A stretch of 64,000 nucleotides of DNA. It comes from DATFVJ01 sp035517695 (GTDB lineage Bacteria; Actinomycetota; Actinomycetes; Streptosporangiales; Streptosporangiaceae). The stretch spans positions 1 through 64,000 of the forward strand of contig DATIYI010000423.1 of NCBI GenBank assembly GCA_035517695.1, read 5' to 3'. The notes under the pieces are model-generated. The model was given only the letters and a program-made list of their open reading frames with translations, was not told the origin of the DNA and did no database searches. A program made the position numbers and the translations under genes. This document shows, piece by piece, positions 50,311 to 59,015 of this stretch (position 1 is the stretch's first letter; each line of letters starts with the position of its first letter).

Positions 50311-51534
50311 TTACCAATGCGGCGGCGCGGACGAACTCGACATCGGTACCGGAGTGAGGGTCGGCGACATCGTTGGCTTCGCTGACTGTGTCGTCATCGC
50401 CATCGCGGACTTCGTCGGCATCTCGGACGGCATCGGCATCGACATAGGTACGGGCGGCGCTGGCAACGCCACGTAATGGGCCCGCGCATAAAGCAAGCCG
50501 TGTGTGTTGCCCATGGCGTCGGCGTAGAAGCCGACGAGGTCACCCGCGTCGTTCACGCCGTTGATCGTGGTGGCGCCGCGGCCGTGCGGATCGTCCACAG
50601 TCCTGAAGCCATGACGGCTGGTCCAGGTAAAACCGTGCATCTTGGCATTGTTGCCGCTGCCGGTCTGGTAGGCACCCACCACTTCACCTGCGTCATTGAC
50701 GCCGAGCGCCTGGGTCATCATCGCGCGCGGATAGGCCAGCTTCGTGGTGTGGCCACCCGGGCGCATTAGGAAGGCCTTGGTGACACCGCCTGAACCCGTA
50801 AAGAAACCTGCAACGTCGCCCATGTTACTTATGGCGGCGGCGGTCAGGCTTTTCGCACCCCTGATCGTAATGGAGCGATACTTATGCCTGCCGATGTTGT
50901 AGCGGTATCCGTGGTTGTTACCCTTTGCGTCGGTGTAGAATCCGACGGCGATATTCGCGTTGTTCACACCGAGGAGCTGATTGACCGGCGGGCTGGCGTT
51001 GTGCGTCGTCGGATAGTTCACTTTGTGGAAGCGGCCACCCACGGCATAGAAGCCGAAGTTGTCGTTCATCTGGCCGGCGTTGTTCATGTCCGACCAGAAT
51101 CCGACCGTGACGCCGTGGCCGTTAAGCCCGGTGACCTGTGTCTGTACCGAGTGCGGGAAGTTCTCGTTCCTGAATCTCGACCCGTGACGTGACAGAACCA
51201 ACTGGTAGCCCTTGTTCGGGTGGCCCTGCGCGCCGGACCCGAAGTAGCCGGCGATCACGCCGCGGTTGTTGATCCCCAGCAACTGGTTAAACGTCGGATC
51301 ATTGCTATTGTCGAGCGTACTGAACACAAAACGGCTGGCCGCATGTGAGTGGTTTACCTGGTGGGCGCGGCTCGCATTAGCCGCGAGATTGATATGGCTC
51401 TGCCCGTTCAGGATTAGTGCGCTTGCGAAGGCGCCAGAACCGGCGACGATGGCCAGGCCGACCGATACCGTTCCTCGCCTACTCATTCGGGGTCTGCGCG
51501 CAGTCGCACCTACCCGGTTGAGCCTCGTTCTCAC
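50311..51534 (-). CDS. Secreted HAF-repeat protein with Met/Pro/Ser tail
   Basis: About 407 residues starting from the GTG at 51534 (MRTRLNRVGATARRPRMSRR), with GGAAGGGGATC before it. A signal helix (VSVGLAIVAGSGAFASALIL) is followed by four or more repeats of the HAF type with conserved GVNDAGxVVGxY blocks, for example LLGINNRGVIAGYF, LLGVNNANIAVGFYTDAKGN, ALGVNDAGEVVGAYQTGSGN and NGVNDAGDLVGFYADAMGN. Such repeats probably form a beta-propeller-like fold outside the cell. The tail is rich in Met, Ser, Pro and Thr (PMSMPMPSEMPTKSAMAMTT). Its function is unknown. Confidence 0.75.
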   Translation of the reverse strand: MRTRLNRVGATARRPRMSRRGTVSVGLAIVAGSGAFASALILNGQSHINLAANASRAHQVNHSHAASRFVFSTLDNSNDPTFNQLLGINNRGVIAGYFGSGAQGHPNKGYQLVLSRHGSRFRNENFPHSVQTQVTGLNGHGVTVGFWSDMNNAGQMNDNFGFYAVGGRFHKVNYPTTHNASPPVNQLLGVNNANIAVGFYTDAKGNNHGYRYNIGRHKYRSITIRGAKSLTAAAISNMGDVAGFFTGSGGVTKAFLMRPGGHTTKLAYPRAMMTQALGVNDAGEVVGAYQTGSGNNAKMHGFTWTSRHGFRTVDDPHGRGATTINGVNDAGDLVGFYADAMGNTHGLLYARAHYVALPAPPVPMSMPMPSEMPTKSAMAMTTQSAKPTMSPTLTPVPMSSSSAPPHW

Positions 51535-51837
51535 TACGATCCCCTTCCATGCATCCCGATACGTCGCTTTTGGGTCCGCTCCCCAGGTTGGCCCCGCGTA
51601 ACGGCGGCTTAGGGTCACCGACCTCGTCCGCAACGGCCCGCGGCGGTCACGGCTGTCCATGGCGATCCGCAGCGATCCACGGCGGTGCGTCTGATCGCGA
51701 GCATGACGCTAGCGGCGCGAGGGAGCCATTCTGGGGGAGTCGGGACCCGGGTCTGCGGACCGTAATATTTGGGTCGGCGACCGGCAGCTTCCGGCGCAGG
51801 ACAAAGGCTGCGCTTGCCTTTAGGGCGTGACCGGGCG

Positions 51838-52263
51838 TCAAGGCAAGCGTCCGCCCTCGGGGTGCGCATGTCGCCTGCGGCGGTGCCCGCTAGCTGGCGC
51901 GCGCCGAGTCAGGCCCAGCACGGCCTCCATGGCGCCAGTCAGCAGCCGGCCGCGCTCTGGTAACAGCGCCCGCCGCGCAGCGAACGCGGCACCGAGAGCC
52001 TCGTTGAACCTGGCGAGCAGTTCGGCTGCCTGGTCCGGGTCGCCGCGATCGGCGCTGTTCATCGCGAAGGACTCGAAGAAGATCTCCGACTCCGACTTGC
52101 CCGCCATCGGCGCGAGCCGCACCAGCGGACGGCCGGTCACCTCACGGAAGGCCTCCGCGTACGCCTCCCGCGTCACCCGCGTCACCCGCGTCACCCGCGT
52201 CACCCGCGCAACATCGACGAGCGTCAGATCGATGTTCCACAAGACCAGACGGTGAATGAGCAC
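51838..52263 (-). pseudogene. HAD-superfamily hydrolase remnant with lost nucleophile
   Basis: The frame begins VLIHRLVLWNIDLTLVDVAR. HAD enzymes normally have DxD here (WDIDxTLxD); the first Asp, the nucleophile, has become Asn. Four tandem copies of CGTCACCCG produce the insertion TRVTRVTRVTR. The cap-like part EAYAEAFREVTGRPLVRLAP and FFESFAMNSADRGDPDQAAE is recognisable, but after AVLGLTRRAP the frame goes into an Arg-rich end and the C-terminal HAD motifs are missing. Confidence 0.65.
52171..52206. repeat. 9-bp tandem repeat, four copies, inside the HAD remnant
   Basis: CGTCACCCG is repeated four times without change. It gives VTR repeats on the minus strand. Confidence 0.9.
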
Positions 52264-52440
52264 CTCCGGTGCGTAAGGGGCGGACGGTGCGATCCGGCTG
52301 ATGCTTGCACATTCCTCGAGCCGCCCCGGCGCCGCCGCGCGATCGGTCGCACTATCGCATCTGCACACCGGCGACGCCCCTACAACGCCGAAACCACTCT
52401 CGCCAACCTCTGCGGCCCCGCCGCTCCCGGGCTGTACCCC

Positions 52441-53226
52441 CTAGCACACGCTGATCAGTACCATGACAACCTGGTCGACGATGCCGGTTACAACCCGGTC
52501 GGGGATCGGCGCTCCGTGTAGCAAGAAATGGCTCATCAGGAGGGCGGGCCCGACGCCGGCCAGCTGCGGCGTGAGAGCCCCTGGACGCACCTCGCCGCGG
52601 GCCGCTCCCCTGTGCAGGATTTCGAGCACCTGCTGGTCCCGGTGGCTGGCCAGCCGGGCGCGGGCCGCACGAACACGCTCGTTGCCGAGTGACTCGGCGA
52701 TCACACCACGGACGATCTCGCCGGTCGGCCCCGCCTGCCTGGCTGCCATCTTGCGCAGCAGGGCCAGCAGATCACCCCTGACCGTCCCGGTGTCGGGCGG
52801 CTCCTCCCGATCAGGCATGACATGGCGGATCGCTTCGACAACTAGCTCCGCGCGGCTTGGCCAGCGGCGGTAGAGCGATGCATTGCCCGTGCGGGCACGC
52901 TGGGCGACGCGCTCCAGGCTTAGGTTCAGGTAGCCGACCTGGTCAAGCTCCGCGAGAGTGGCATCGAAGATCGCGCGCTCAAGCACTTCGCCGCGGCGCC
53001 GCGGCGCCTTCCTGTGATCGGCAGGAGGGCTGTCCGGCGGCGCCGGCCCGGCCCGGCCAACCGTCCCGGCCGGCTCTGCCCCGCCGACCGGCTCTGCCCC
53101 GCCGACCGGCTCTGCCCCGCCGACCGGCTCTGCCCCGCCGACCGGCTCTGCCCCGCCGACGGTCTCTGCCCCGCCGACCGGCTCTGCCCCGCCGATCGTC
53201 TGTATCCGGCCGGCCGTTTCGGCCAT
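52441..53226 (-). CDS. TetR-family transcriptional regulator with GGAEPV repeats
   Basis: A 261-residue TetR regulator whose first 75 residues hold a low-complexity region made of GGAEPV units (about residues 12-52). The DNA-binding domain follows (RRGEVLERAIFDATLAELDQ, LSLERVAQRARTGNASLYRR, WPSRAELVVEAIRHV) and then a ligand domain. It is divergent from a DHA2-type exporter gene with a 31-bp near-palindrome between the two, so it probably represses that exporter and responds to its drug substrate. Confidence 0.92.
   Translation of the reverse strand: MAETAGRIQTIGGAEPVGGAETVGGAEPVGGAEPVGGAEPVGGAEPVGGAEPAGTVGRAGPAPPDSPPADHRKAPRRRGEVLERAIFDATLAELDQVGYLNLSLERVAQRARTGNASLYRRWPSRAELVVEAIRHVMPDREEPPDTGTVRGDLLALLRKMAARQAGPTGEIVRGVIAESLGNERVRAARARLASHRDQQVLEILHRGAARGEVRPGALTPQLAGVGPALLMSHFLLHGAPIPDRVVTGIVDQVVMVLISVC
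53070..53197. repeat. 18-bp tandem repeat coding for GGAEPV
   Basis: CGGCTCTGCCCCGCCGAC is repeated seven times with a few single-base changes. In the minus frame it encodes GGAEPV. The period is six codons. Confidence 0.92.
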
Positions 53227-53279
53227 GTCGGCCTCCGCTGATTCTCTTGCGCCGCCGCCGCGCCGAGTCTAACGTGGAT

Positions 53280-53310
53280 TTAATTAAAGAAGAGTCTTTT
53301 CTCTAACTAA
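53280..53310. promoter_or_regulatory. 31-bp near-palindrome between TetR and exporter genes
   Basis: TTAATTAAAGAAGAG, one central T, then CTTTTCTCTAACTAA: the two 15-base arms match at 12 of 15 positions. It is AT-rich in a GC-rich window and lies 54-85 bp from the TetR start and about 59 bp before the exporter start. It is the expected operator for the TetR protein. Confidence 0.7.
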
Positions 53311-53368
53311 GTCCAACATTACCTGGCCGGACGCGGGTTGACAGTGCCTGCGGCAGAGGGGACTTAGC

Positions 53369-55030
53369 ATGCCGCGACCGTCAGCGCAGGCCGTCCCGCC
53401 GTCTCCGGACGGGACCGGGGGTACCGGGGTAGCCGGTGCTGGAAACCGCCAGGTGCTGTTGATCTTCTCCGGCCTGATGCTGGGCATGCTGCTCGCCGCG
53501 CTCGACCAGACGATCGTTGCCACGGCCCTGCCGACGATCACTGGCGACCTGCACGGGCTGAACCATATCGGCTGGGTAGTCACGGCCTATCTGCTGGCGG
53601 TGGCCGTCGTGATGCCGATCTACGGCAAGGTCGGCGACCTGTTCGGCCGCAAGCCCGTGTTCCAGTTCGCGATCGTGGTCTTCCTGGTGGGCTCGGTAGC
53701 GTCCGGCCTCGCGCACTCGATGACCGAGCTGATCGTGTTCCGCGGGGTGCAGGGGGTGGGCGCGGGCGGGCTGATGATCGGCGCACAAGCGATCATCGGC
53801 GATGTCGTCAGCCCGCGTGAGCGAGGCAAGTACATGGGACTGATCGGCGGCGTCTTCGGGCTGGCGTCAATCATCGGGCCGCTGCTCGGCGGATTCTTCG
53901 TGGACAACCTGTCCTGGCGGTGGATCTTCTACATCAACCTGCCCATCGGTGCTGTCGCTCTGCTCGTCACCGGCGTCGTGCTGCACCTGCCCAGGCCGCA
54001 GCACAAGCCACGGATCGACTACCTGGGCATGGGCCTGCTCGGCGGCGCCGTGGTCTGCCTGGTCCTGCTCACGAGCTGGGGCGGCACCAGCTACGCGTGG
54101 GGCTCGCCGATGATCATCGGCCTCGGCACCGCCACCCTGGCTCTCGCGTCGGCCTGGCTGATCTCCGCGCGGTACGCAGCTGAACCCGTGATCCCGCTTC
54201 GGCTGTTCCGCGATCAGACCTTCAACATTGCCTGCACGATCTCGCTCATCCTCGGGATCGCCATGTTCGGCGCGATCAGCTACCTGCCCACCTACCTGCA
54301 GATCGTCACCGGTGTCAGCGCGATCGCGTCGGGGCTGCTGCTGCTGCCGCTGATAGCCGGCCTGCTGATCACATCCATCTCGTCCGGCAGGCTCATCGCC
54401 AGGACCGGCCACTACAAGGCCTACCCGATCGCTGGCACGGCGATCGCCGGCGTGGGCATGTACCTCCTGTCCACCTTGCGCGCGGACACGACACACCTCG
54501 CCTCGAGCCTGTACATGCTGATCCTCGGCCTCGGCATTGGCCTGATCATGCAGGTTATGGTGCTGATCGTGCAGAACAGCGCGGCCCGGCGAGATCTGGG
54601 CACGGCGACGTCGTCGGTCAACTTCGCCCGGCAGATCGGCAGCAGCGTAGGTGTCGCCCTGATCGGCGCGCTGTTCGTGCACCGCCTGGACGCGCAACTT
54701 TCCGCGCGCATCCCCCATGCGGTAGCAGGCCACCTGAGCAGCCAGCTGGTCAGCTCGCTCACACCGCAGGGACTCACTGCGCTGCCCGCGGCGCTCAAGC
54801 ATGCGATCGTGGTGTCCTTCGCCGACGCGCTGCCGCCGATCTACGCCTATCTGGTTCCGCTGCTTGGGGTGGCGTTCCTGCTCGCGTTGATCCTGAAGGA
54901 GGCACCGCTGCGCACGCACGCGCATTTGAGTGCGGCCCAGGCCGGGCAGCCGGGCAGTGGGCCGGGCGAGCCCGGCACGGGGCCAGCTCAACCGGGCACG
55001 GGGCCCGCCCCGCGCCCGGTGCCCGGATAG
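53369..55030 (+). CDS. DHA2-family (14-TM) drug:proton antiporter
   Basis: A 553-residue MFS exporter with 14 predicted membrane segments. Motifs: LDQTIVATALPTITGDLHG (motif D1-type entry), GKVGDLFGRKPVFQFAIVVF (motif A), and the antiporter motif C in FGLASIIGPLLGGFFVD. The C-terminal 30 residues are Gly/Pro-rich repeats. It is divergent from a TetR gene and probably induced by its substrate; the substrate itself is not evident. The gene begins 58 bp after the operator. Confidence 0.93.
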   Translation: MPRPSAQAVPPSPDGTGGTGVAGAGNRQVLLIFSGLMLGMLLAALDQTIVATALPTITGDLHGLNHIGWVVTAYLLAVAVVMPIYGKVGDLFGRKPVFQFAIVVFLVGSVASGLAHSMTELIVFRGVQGVGAGGLMIGAQAIIGDVVSPRERGKYMGLIGGVFGLASIIGPLLGGFFVDNLSWRWIFYINLPIGAVALLVTGVVLHLPRPQHKPRIDYLGMGLLGGAVVCLVLLTSWGGTSYAWGSPMIIGLGTATLALASAWLISARYAAEPVIPLRLFRDQTFNIACTISLILGIAMFGAISYLPTYLQIVTGVSAIASGLLLLPLIAGLLITSISSGRLIARTGHYKAYPIAGTAIAGVGMYLLSTLRADTTHLASSLYMLILGLGIGLIMQVMVLIVQNSAARRDLGTATSSVNFARQIGSSVGVALIGALFVHRLDAQLSARIPHAVAGHLSSQLVSSLTPQGLTALPAALKHAIVVSFADALPPIYAYLVPLLGVAFLLALILKEAPLRTHAHLSAAQAGQPGSGPGEPGTGPAQPGTGPAPRPVPG

Positions 55031-55086
55031 GCCGGCCGGTCGCCGCCGTGCCGCCAGGCAGCAGGCCTGGCGAGTCGCACAGAAAG

Positions 55087-56712
55087 CTAGCCCATGTGCG
55101 GGTAGCGGTAGTCGACGGGCGGCGAGAACAACTCCTTGATCGTGCGGGCGCTGACCCAGCGGGTCAGGTTCAGTATCGAGCCTGCCTTGTCGTTTGTCCC
55201 GCTCGCCCGCGACCCGCCGAACGGCTGCTGCCCGACGACCGCACCGGTCGGCTTGTCGTTGATGTAGAAGTTCCCGGCCGCGAACCGCATCGCGTCGCTG
55301 GCCGCAGCGATCGCGGCACGATCCTGGGCAATCACCGCGCCCGTCAGCGCGTAGGGAGCCACGTCGGCCGCCTGGCTCAGCACCGCCGCGTAGTCACGGT
55401 CCTCATACACGTGCACGGAAAGGATCGGCCCGAAGTACTCCGTGGTGAATACCTCGTCGTACGGATCGGAGCACTCAAGCACGGCCGGCCGGACGAAGTA
55501 GCCCGCTGAGTCGTCGTAGCTGCCGGTGAGGACCCGCACAGACGGGCGATCGGCCGCCCGGTCAAGCGCCGCGCGATGCTTGGCGAAGGCCCGCGCGTCG
55601 ATGACCGCGCCCATGAACAGCGACAAGTCGGACGCCACGTCACCAACGGACAGCGACTCGGCGACGGAGACGAAATCGTCACCCATCCGGTCCCACACCG
55701 AACGCGGGATGTAGCTGCGGGAGGCCGCCGAGCATTTCTGGCCCTGGTATTCGTAGGCGCCACGAATCAGCGCGGTGGTGAGCACGTCCGGGTCGGCTGA
55801 CGGGTGGGCGATCACGAAATCCTTGCCGCCGGTTTCGCCAACGATGCGAGGATAGCTGCGGTAGGTAGCGATTCCGCCGCCAACGGTGGCCCACAGGTGC
55901 CGGAACGTGGCGGTCGAGCCGGTGAAGTGGATCCCAGCGAGATCTGGATGGGCAAGCGCGACCCGCGAGACCGCCAGGCCGTTGCCCGTCACCATGTTGA
56001 TCACGCCGGGCGGCAGGCCAGCCGCCTCGAGCAGCGCCATGCTCACGTGCGCGGAAAGCTGCTGGGTCGGCGACGGCTTCCAGACCACGGTATTGCCGAG
56101 CAGCGCGGGCGCGGAAGGCAGATTCGCCGCGATCGAGGTGAAGTTGAACGGCGTGATCGCCAGCACGAAGCCATCGAGCGGCCGGTACTCCATCCGGTTC
56201 CATGTCCCCGGACCTGACCTGGGCTGGTCGGCGAGCAACTGGCGGGCGAACGACACGTTGAACCGCCAGAAATCAATGAGCTCGCAGGCGGCGTCGATCT
56301 CGGCCTGGAAGACCGACTTGGACTGCCCAAGGATCGTCGCCGCGTTCATCGTGGCCCGCCACGGTCCCGCGAGCAGGTCCGCCGCCTTCAGGAAAACGGC
56401 CGCGCGGTCGTCGAAGGGCAGCGCGCGCCAGTCCGGTGCCGCCTGGCGGGCGGCAGCCACCGCCGCCGCCACGTCGTCATCGGTGGCGTCGCCCAGCTGG
56501 CCGAGCACATGCCTGAAGTTGTGCGGCTCTACCACCTCGATCTGCCCGCCACTGCCCATCCGCCACTCGCCGCCGATGTTCATCTGCAGCTGGGCAACCG
56601 CGGCCCGTTGTTCCTTGATCTTCTGCTCCACCGCGGCCCGCTCGGGGCTGCCGGGTGAGTACTGCCTGACCGGCTCGTTCGAAGGTACGGGCACATTGGT
56701 CACAGCGTCCAT
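55087..56712 (-). CDS. pruA: L-glutamate gamma-semialdehyde dehydrogenase (proline catabolism)
   Basis: A 541-residue aldehyde dehydrogenase that oxidises glutamate semialdehyde, derived from proline, to glutamate. Catalytic Cys in YQGQKCSAASR, Glu in RIVGETGGKDFVIAH, NAD-binding FTGSTATFRHLWATVGGG, and family-specific PLDGFVLAITPFNFTSIAAN. The ATG at 56712 begins MDAVTNVPVPSNEPVRQYSP. No proline dehydrogenase gene is adjacent. Its product glutamate is the substrate of the large GDH encoded 8 kb away. Confidence 0.94.
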   Translation of the reverse strand: MDAVTNVPVPSNEPVRQYSPGSPERAAVEQKIKEQRAAVAQLQMNIGGEWRMGSGGQIEVVEPHNFRHVLGQLGDATDDDVAAAVAAARQAAPDWRALPFDDRAAVFLKAADLLAGPWRATMNAATILGQSKSVFQAEIDAACELIDFWRFNVSFARQLLADQPRSGPGTWNRMEYRPLDGFVLAITPFNFTSIAANLPSAPALLGNTVVWKPSPTQQLSAHVSMALLEAAGLPPGVINMVTGNGLAVSRVALAHPDLAGIHFTGSTATFRHLWATVGGGIATYRSYPRIVGETGGKDFVIAHPSADPDVLTTALIRGAYEYQGQKCSAASRSYIPRSVWDRMGDDFVSVAESLSVGDVASDLSLFMGAVIDARAFAKHRAALDRAADRPSVRVLTGSYDDSAGYFVRPAVLECSDPYDEVFTTEYFGPILSVHVYEDRDYAAVLSQAADVAPYALTGAVIAQDRAAIAAASDAMRFAAGNFYINDKPTGAVVGQQPFGGSRASGTNDKAGSILNLTRWVSARTIKELFSPPVDYRYPHMG

Positions 56713-57113
56713 CACAGATCGCTCCCGGTGTTGGTCCAACATCCTCGGCGGACTTGCGCCGCGCCGCGGGCCCCCGGATCGCGGGTGACATCGGGCGCGG
56801 CGTCACACAACATCTGATGAGTGAATCGTGCCACGCGAGGCAAACCAGCAAGCAACGGGCGAGCCCGCCCGCGCCCGCGGCGGCCGCGGGGCGAGGAAAA
56901 AAAACCATTCGCCGCAGCCGGGCCGGCCTGGTTACGATCCGTACATCCCTGCACAACAAATAGGTGCCACCACGCACCGCCGTTCGGCATGCTCCGGGGG
57001 GTTCGGGGGGCTCGCCCCCCGTGCAGCGCTGTCCCGCCCGCGTCACCGTTACCACGGACGAGCATGATCCTTAACGGTCTACGCGGTGCGCACCAGCATT
57101 GACGAGGCACACC
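56713..57113. other. Intergenic region between pruA and the ABC exporter
   Basis: A 401-bp stretch with no convincing gene. It includes GGGGGGTTCGGGGGGCTCGC followed by CCCCCCGTG (56997-57025), a G/C run of the type seen elsewhere, and an A-tract (GGAAAAAAAACC, near 56894). The exporter's ribosome binding site GAGG is at 57103. Confidence 0.45.
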
Positions 57114-59015
57114 ATGCGCGAGCTACCCGTCCCCGATCCGGGGGAAGCCGACCATAGGTCGGCTGCACGTTACCTGTGGTGGGTGGCGCGCAGCCAGCCA
57201 CGCGGGATGCTCGCGGCCGCGGCGACGGGGATCGTCTGGATGGTCGCCCAGGCGCTGATGCCCGCCGTCATCGGGCACGCCATCGACGCAGGCGTGACCG
57301 CGCGGGACGGTGGCGCGCTCGCCCTGTGGACAGGCATGCTCTTCGGCCTCGGCGTGATCCAGGCGGTCGCCGGGGTGACGCGGCACCGCAATTCGGTAAT
57401 GAACTGGCTCGGCGCCGCCTTCCTCACCGTCCAGGTGACCGTGCGCAAGGCGGTACAACTCGGCGCGGCACTGCCGAAGCGGCTCGCGGCGGGCGAGGTC
57501 GTCAGCATCGGGGTGTCCGATGTCGTGCAGATCGGCGGCGCGATGGACATCTGCGGCCGTGGCAGCGGATCGGTCGTGGCCATCGTCGTGGTCGCGGTGA
57601 TCATGCTTACCACCTACGCGACTGCCGGTCTGGTCACCGTCGCCGCGGTGCCGGTTATGGCCGCGGCGATGGCACTGCTTGTCCGGCCGCTCCACCACCG
57701 CCAGCAGGCGCAGCGCGAGCGGCAGGCACATCTCGCCACCCGCGCCTCGGATATCGTCGCCGGGCTGCGGGTGCTGCGCGGTATCGGCGGCGAAGACCTG
57801 TTCGCCGCGCGCTACGCCACGGGATCACAGGATGTGATGCGGGCAGGTATCCGGGTCGGCGCGATCGAGTCGCTGCTTGCGGGCGCCGAGATCCTGCTGC
57901 CCGGACTGCTTGTCACGCTCGTCGTCTGGACCGGTGCGCGGATGGCAATCGATGGCTCGATCACGCCCGGCCAGCTTGTGGCCTGCTACGGCTACGCCGT
58001 TTTCCTCACCGGCCCCATCGGCACGCTTACCGAGGCCGCCGACAAGATCACCAAGGCGCACGTGGCGGCACGCAGGGTCACCACCTTGCTGAGCCTGTCG
58101 CCGGACGTCACCGGTGCGGGTCCGGCAGAGATCGCAGAGATCGCAGAGACCGCAGAGACCGCAGAGACCGCAGAGACCGCAGAGACCGCAGAGACCGCAG
58201 AGACCGCAGAGACCGCAGAGACCGCAGAGACCGCAGAGACCGCAGAGATCATAGAAATTGTAGAGGCTAAAAAGATCAAAAAGACTTCAGAGCTCACAGA
58301 TGTCAAAGAAACTGAAGAGGCTGAAGAACCTTGCGAGGCTGCGCGGGCTGGCGAGCTAGTTGATGTGGAATCGGGCCTTGTAGTGCGTCCCGGCCTGTTC
58401 ACCGCGATAGTTGCGGCAGCGGCGCCTGACGCCGTCGCCATCGCGGACAGGCTCGGCAGGTTCTCGGCAGGCGAGGTGTCCTGTGGCGGTGTCAGGCTCG
58501 CCGATCTGCCGATCGACACGGTCCGCCGGACGATCCTGGTGTGCGAGAACTCAGACCGGTTGCTCGCCGGCCGGCTCCGCGACGAACTCGACCCGTACGG
58601 CGCGGGAGAGACGGCCCTGACCCGCGCACTGCGGACCGCCGCTGCGACCGACATCGTCGACGCGCTGCCCGCTGGCCTCGACGCCAGGATCACCGACTCT
58701 GGCCGCGAGTTCTCCGGCGGCCAGCAGCAACGGCTCAAACTCGTCCGCGCTCTCACGGCCGATCCGCCCGTCCTCGTGCTCGTCGAACCGACCTCAGCAG
58801 TGGACGCGCATACCGAGTCCCGCATCGCGGCGAGGCTCGGGCCCGCGCGGGCGGGCCGGACGACGGTCGTCGCCGCTACCAGCCCGCTCGTCCTCGCCCG
58901 GGCCGACCACGTGGCGTTCGTCGACGGCGGCAAGGTCGTAGCGGAGGGCAGCCACAGCGAACTGCTCGCGAGCCATCCCGGCTACGCCACCACCGTTACC
59001 AGGCAGGAGGCCTGA
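57114..59015 (+). CDS. ABC exporter subunit 1, degenerate ATP site with AET-repeat linker
   Basis: A 633-residue half transporter: six membrane helices (about 1-310), a repeat linker (about 337-379) and an ATPase domain (about 420-633). The P-loop is lost: the position reads LFTAIVAAAAPDAVAIADRL with no GKS/T. The signature FSGGQQQRLKLVRAL is intact (about 533). The Walker B is VLVLVEPTSAVD with Val replacing the first Asp. The linker has 14 tandem three-residue units (AEI or AET). ATG 57114 follows GAGG; the upstream TTG is less likely. It is followed directly by subunit 2, whose defects are complementary. Confidence 0.88.
   Translation: MRELPVPDPGEADHRSAARYLWWVARSQPRGMLAAAATGIVWMVAQALMPAVIGHAIDAGVTARDGGALALWTGMLFGLGVIQAVAGVTRHRNSVMNWLGAAFLTVQVTVRKAVQLGAALPKRLAAGEVVSIGVSDVVQIGGAMDICGRGSGSVVAIVVVAVIMLTTYATAGLVTVAAVPVMAAAMALLVRPLHHRQQAQRERQAHLATRASDIVAGLRVLRGIGGEDLFAARYATGSQDVMRAGIRVGAIESLLAGAEILLPGLLVTLVVWTGARMAIDGSITPGQLVACYGYAVFLTGPIGTLTEAADKITKAHVAARRVTTLLSLSPDVTGAGPAEIAEIAETAETAETAETAETAETAETAETAETAETAETAEIIEIVEAKKIKKTSELTDVKETEEAEEPCEAARAGELVDVESGLVVRPGLFTAIVAAAAPDAVAIADRLGRFSAGEVSCGGVRLADLPIDTVRRTILVCENSDRLLAGRLRDELDPYGAGETALTRALRTAAATDIVDALPAGLDARITDSGREFSGGQQQRLKLVRALTADPPVLVLVEPTSAVDAHTESRIAARLGPARAGRTTVVAATSPLVLARADHVAFVDGGKVVAEGSHSELLASHPGYATTVTRQEA
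58125..58250. repeat. 9-bp tandem repeat, 14 copies, in the ABC linker
   Basis: GCAGAGACC is repeated 11 times without change, with three flanking copies ending ATC. In frame it gives alternating Ala-Glu-Thr. The following 70 bases are AT-rich and Lys/Glu-coding. Confidence 0.95.

Noticed and set aside
53867..54991. Long minus-strand frame opposite the MFS exporter
   Set aside because: No domain, unusual composition, and the plus-strand transporter shows all family motifs.
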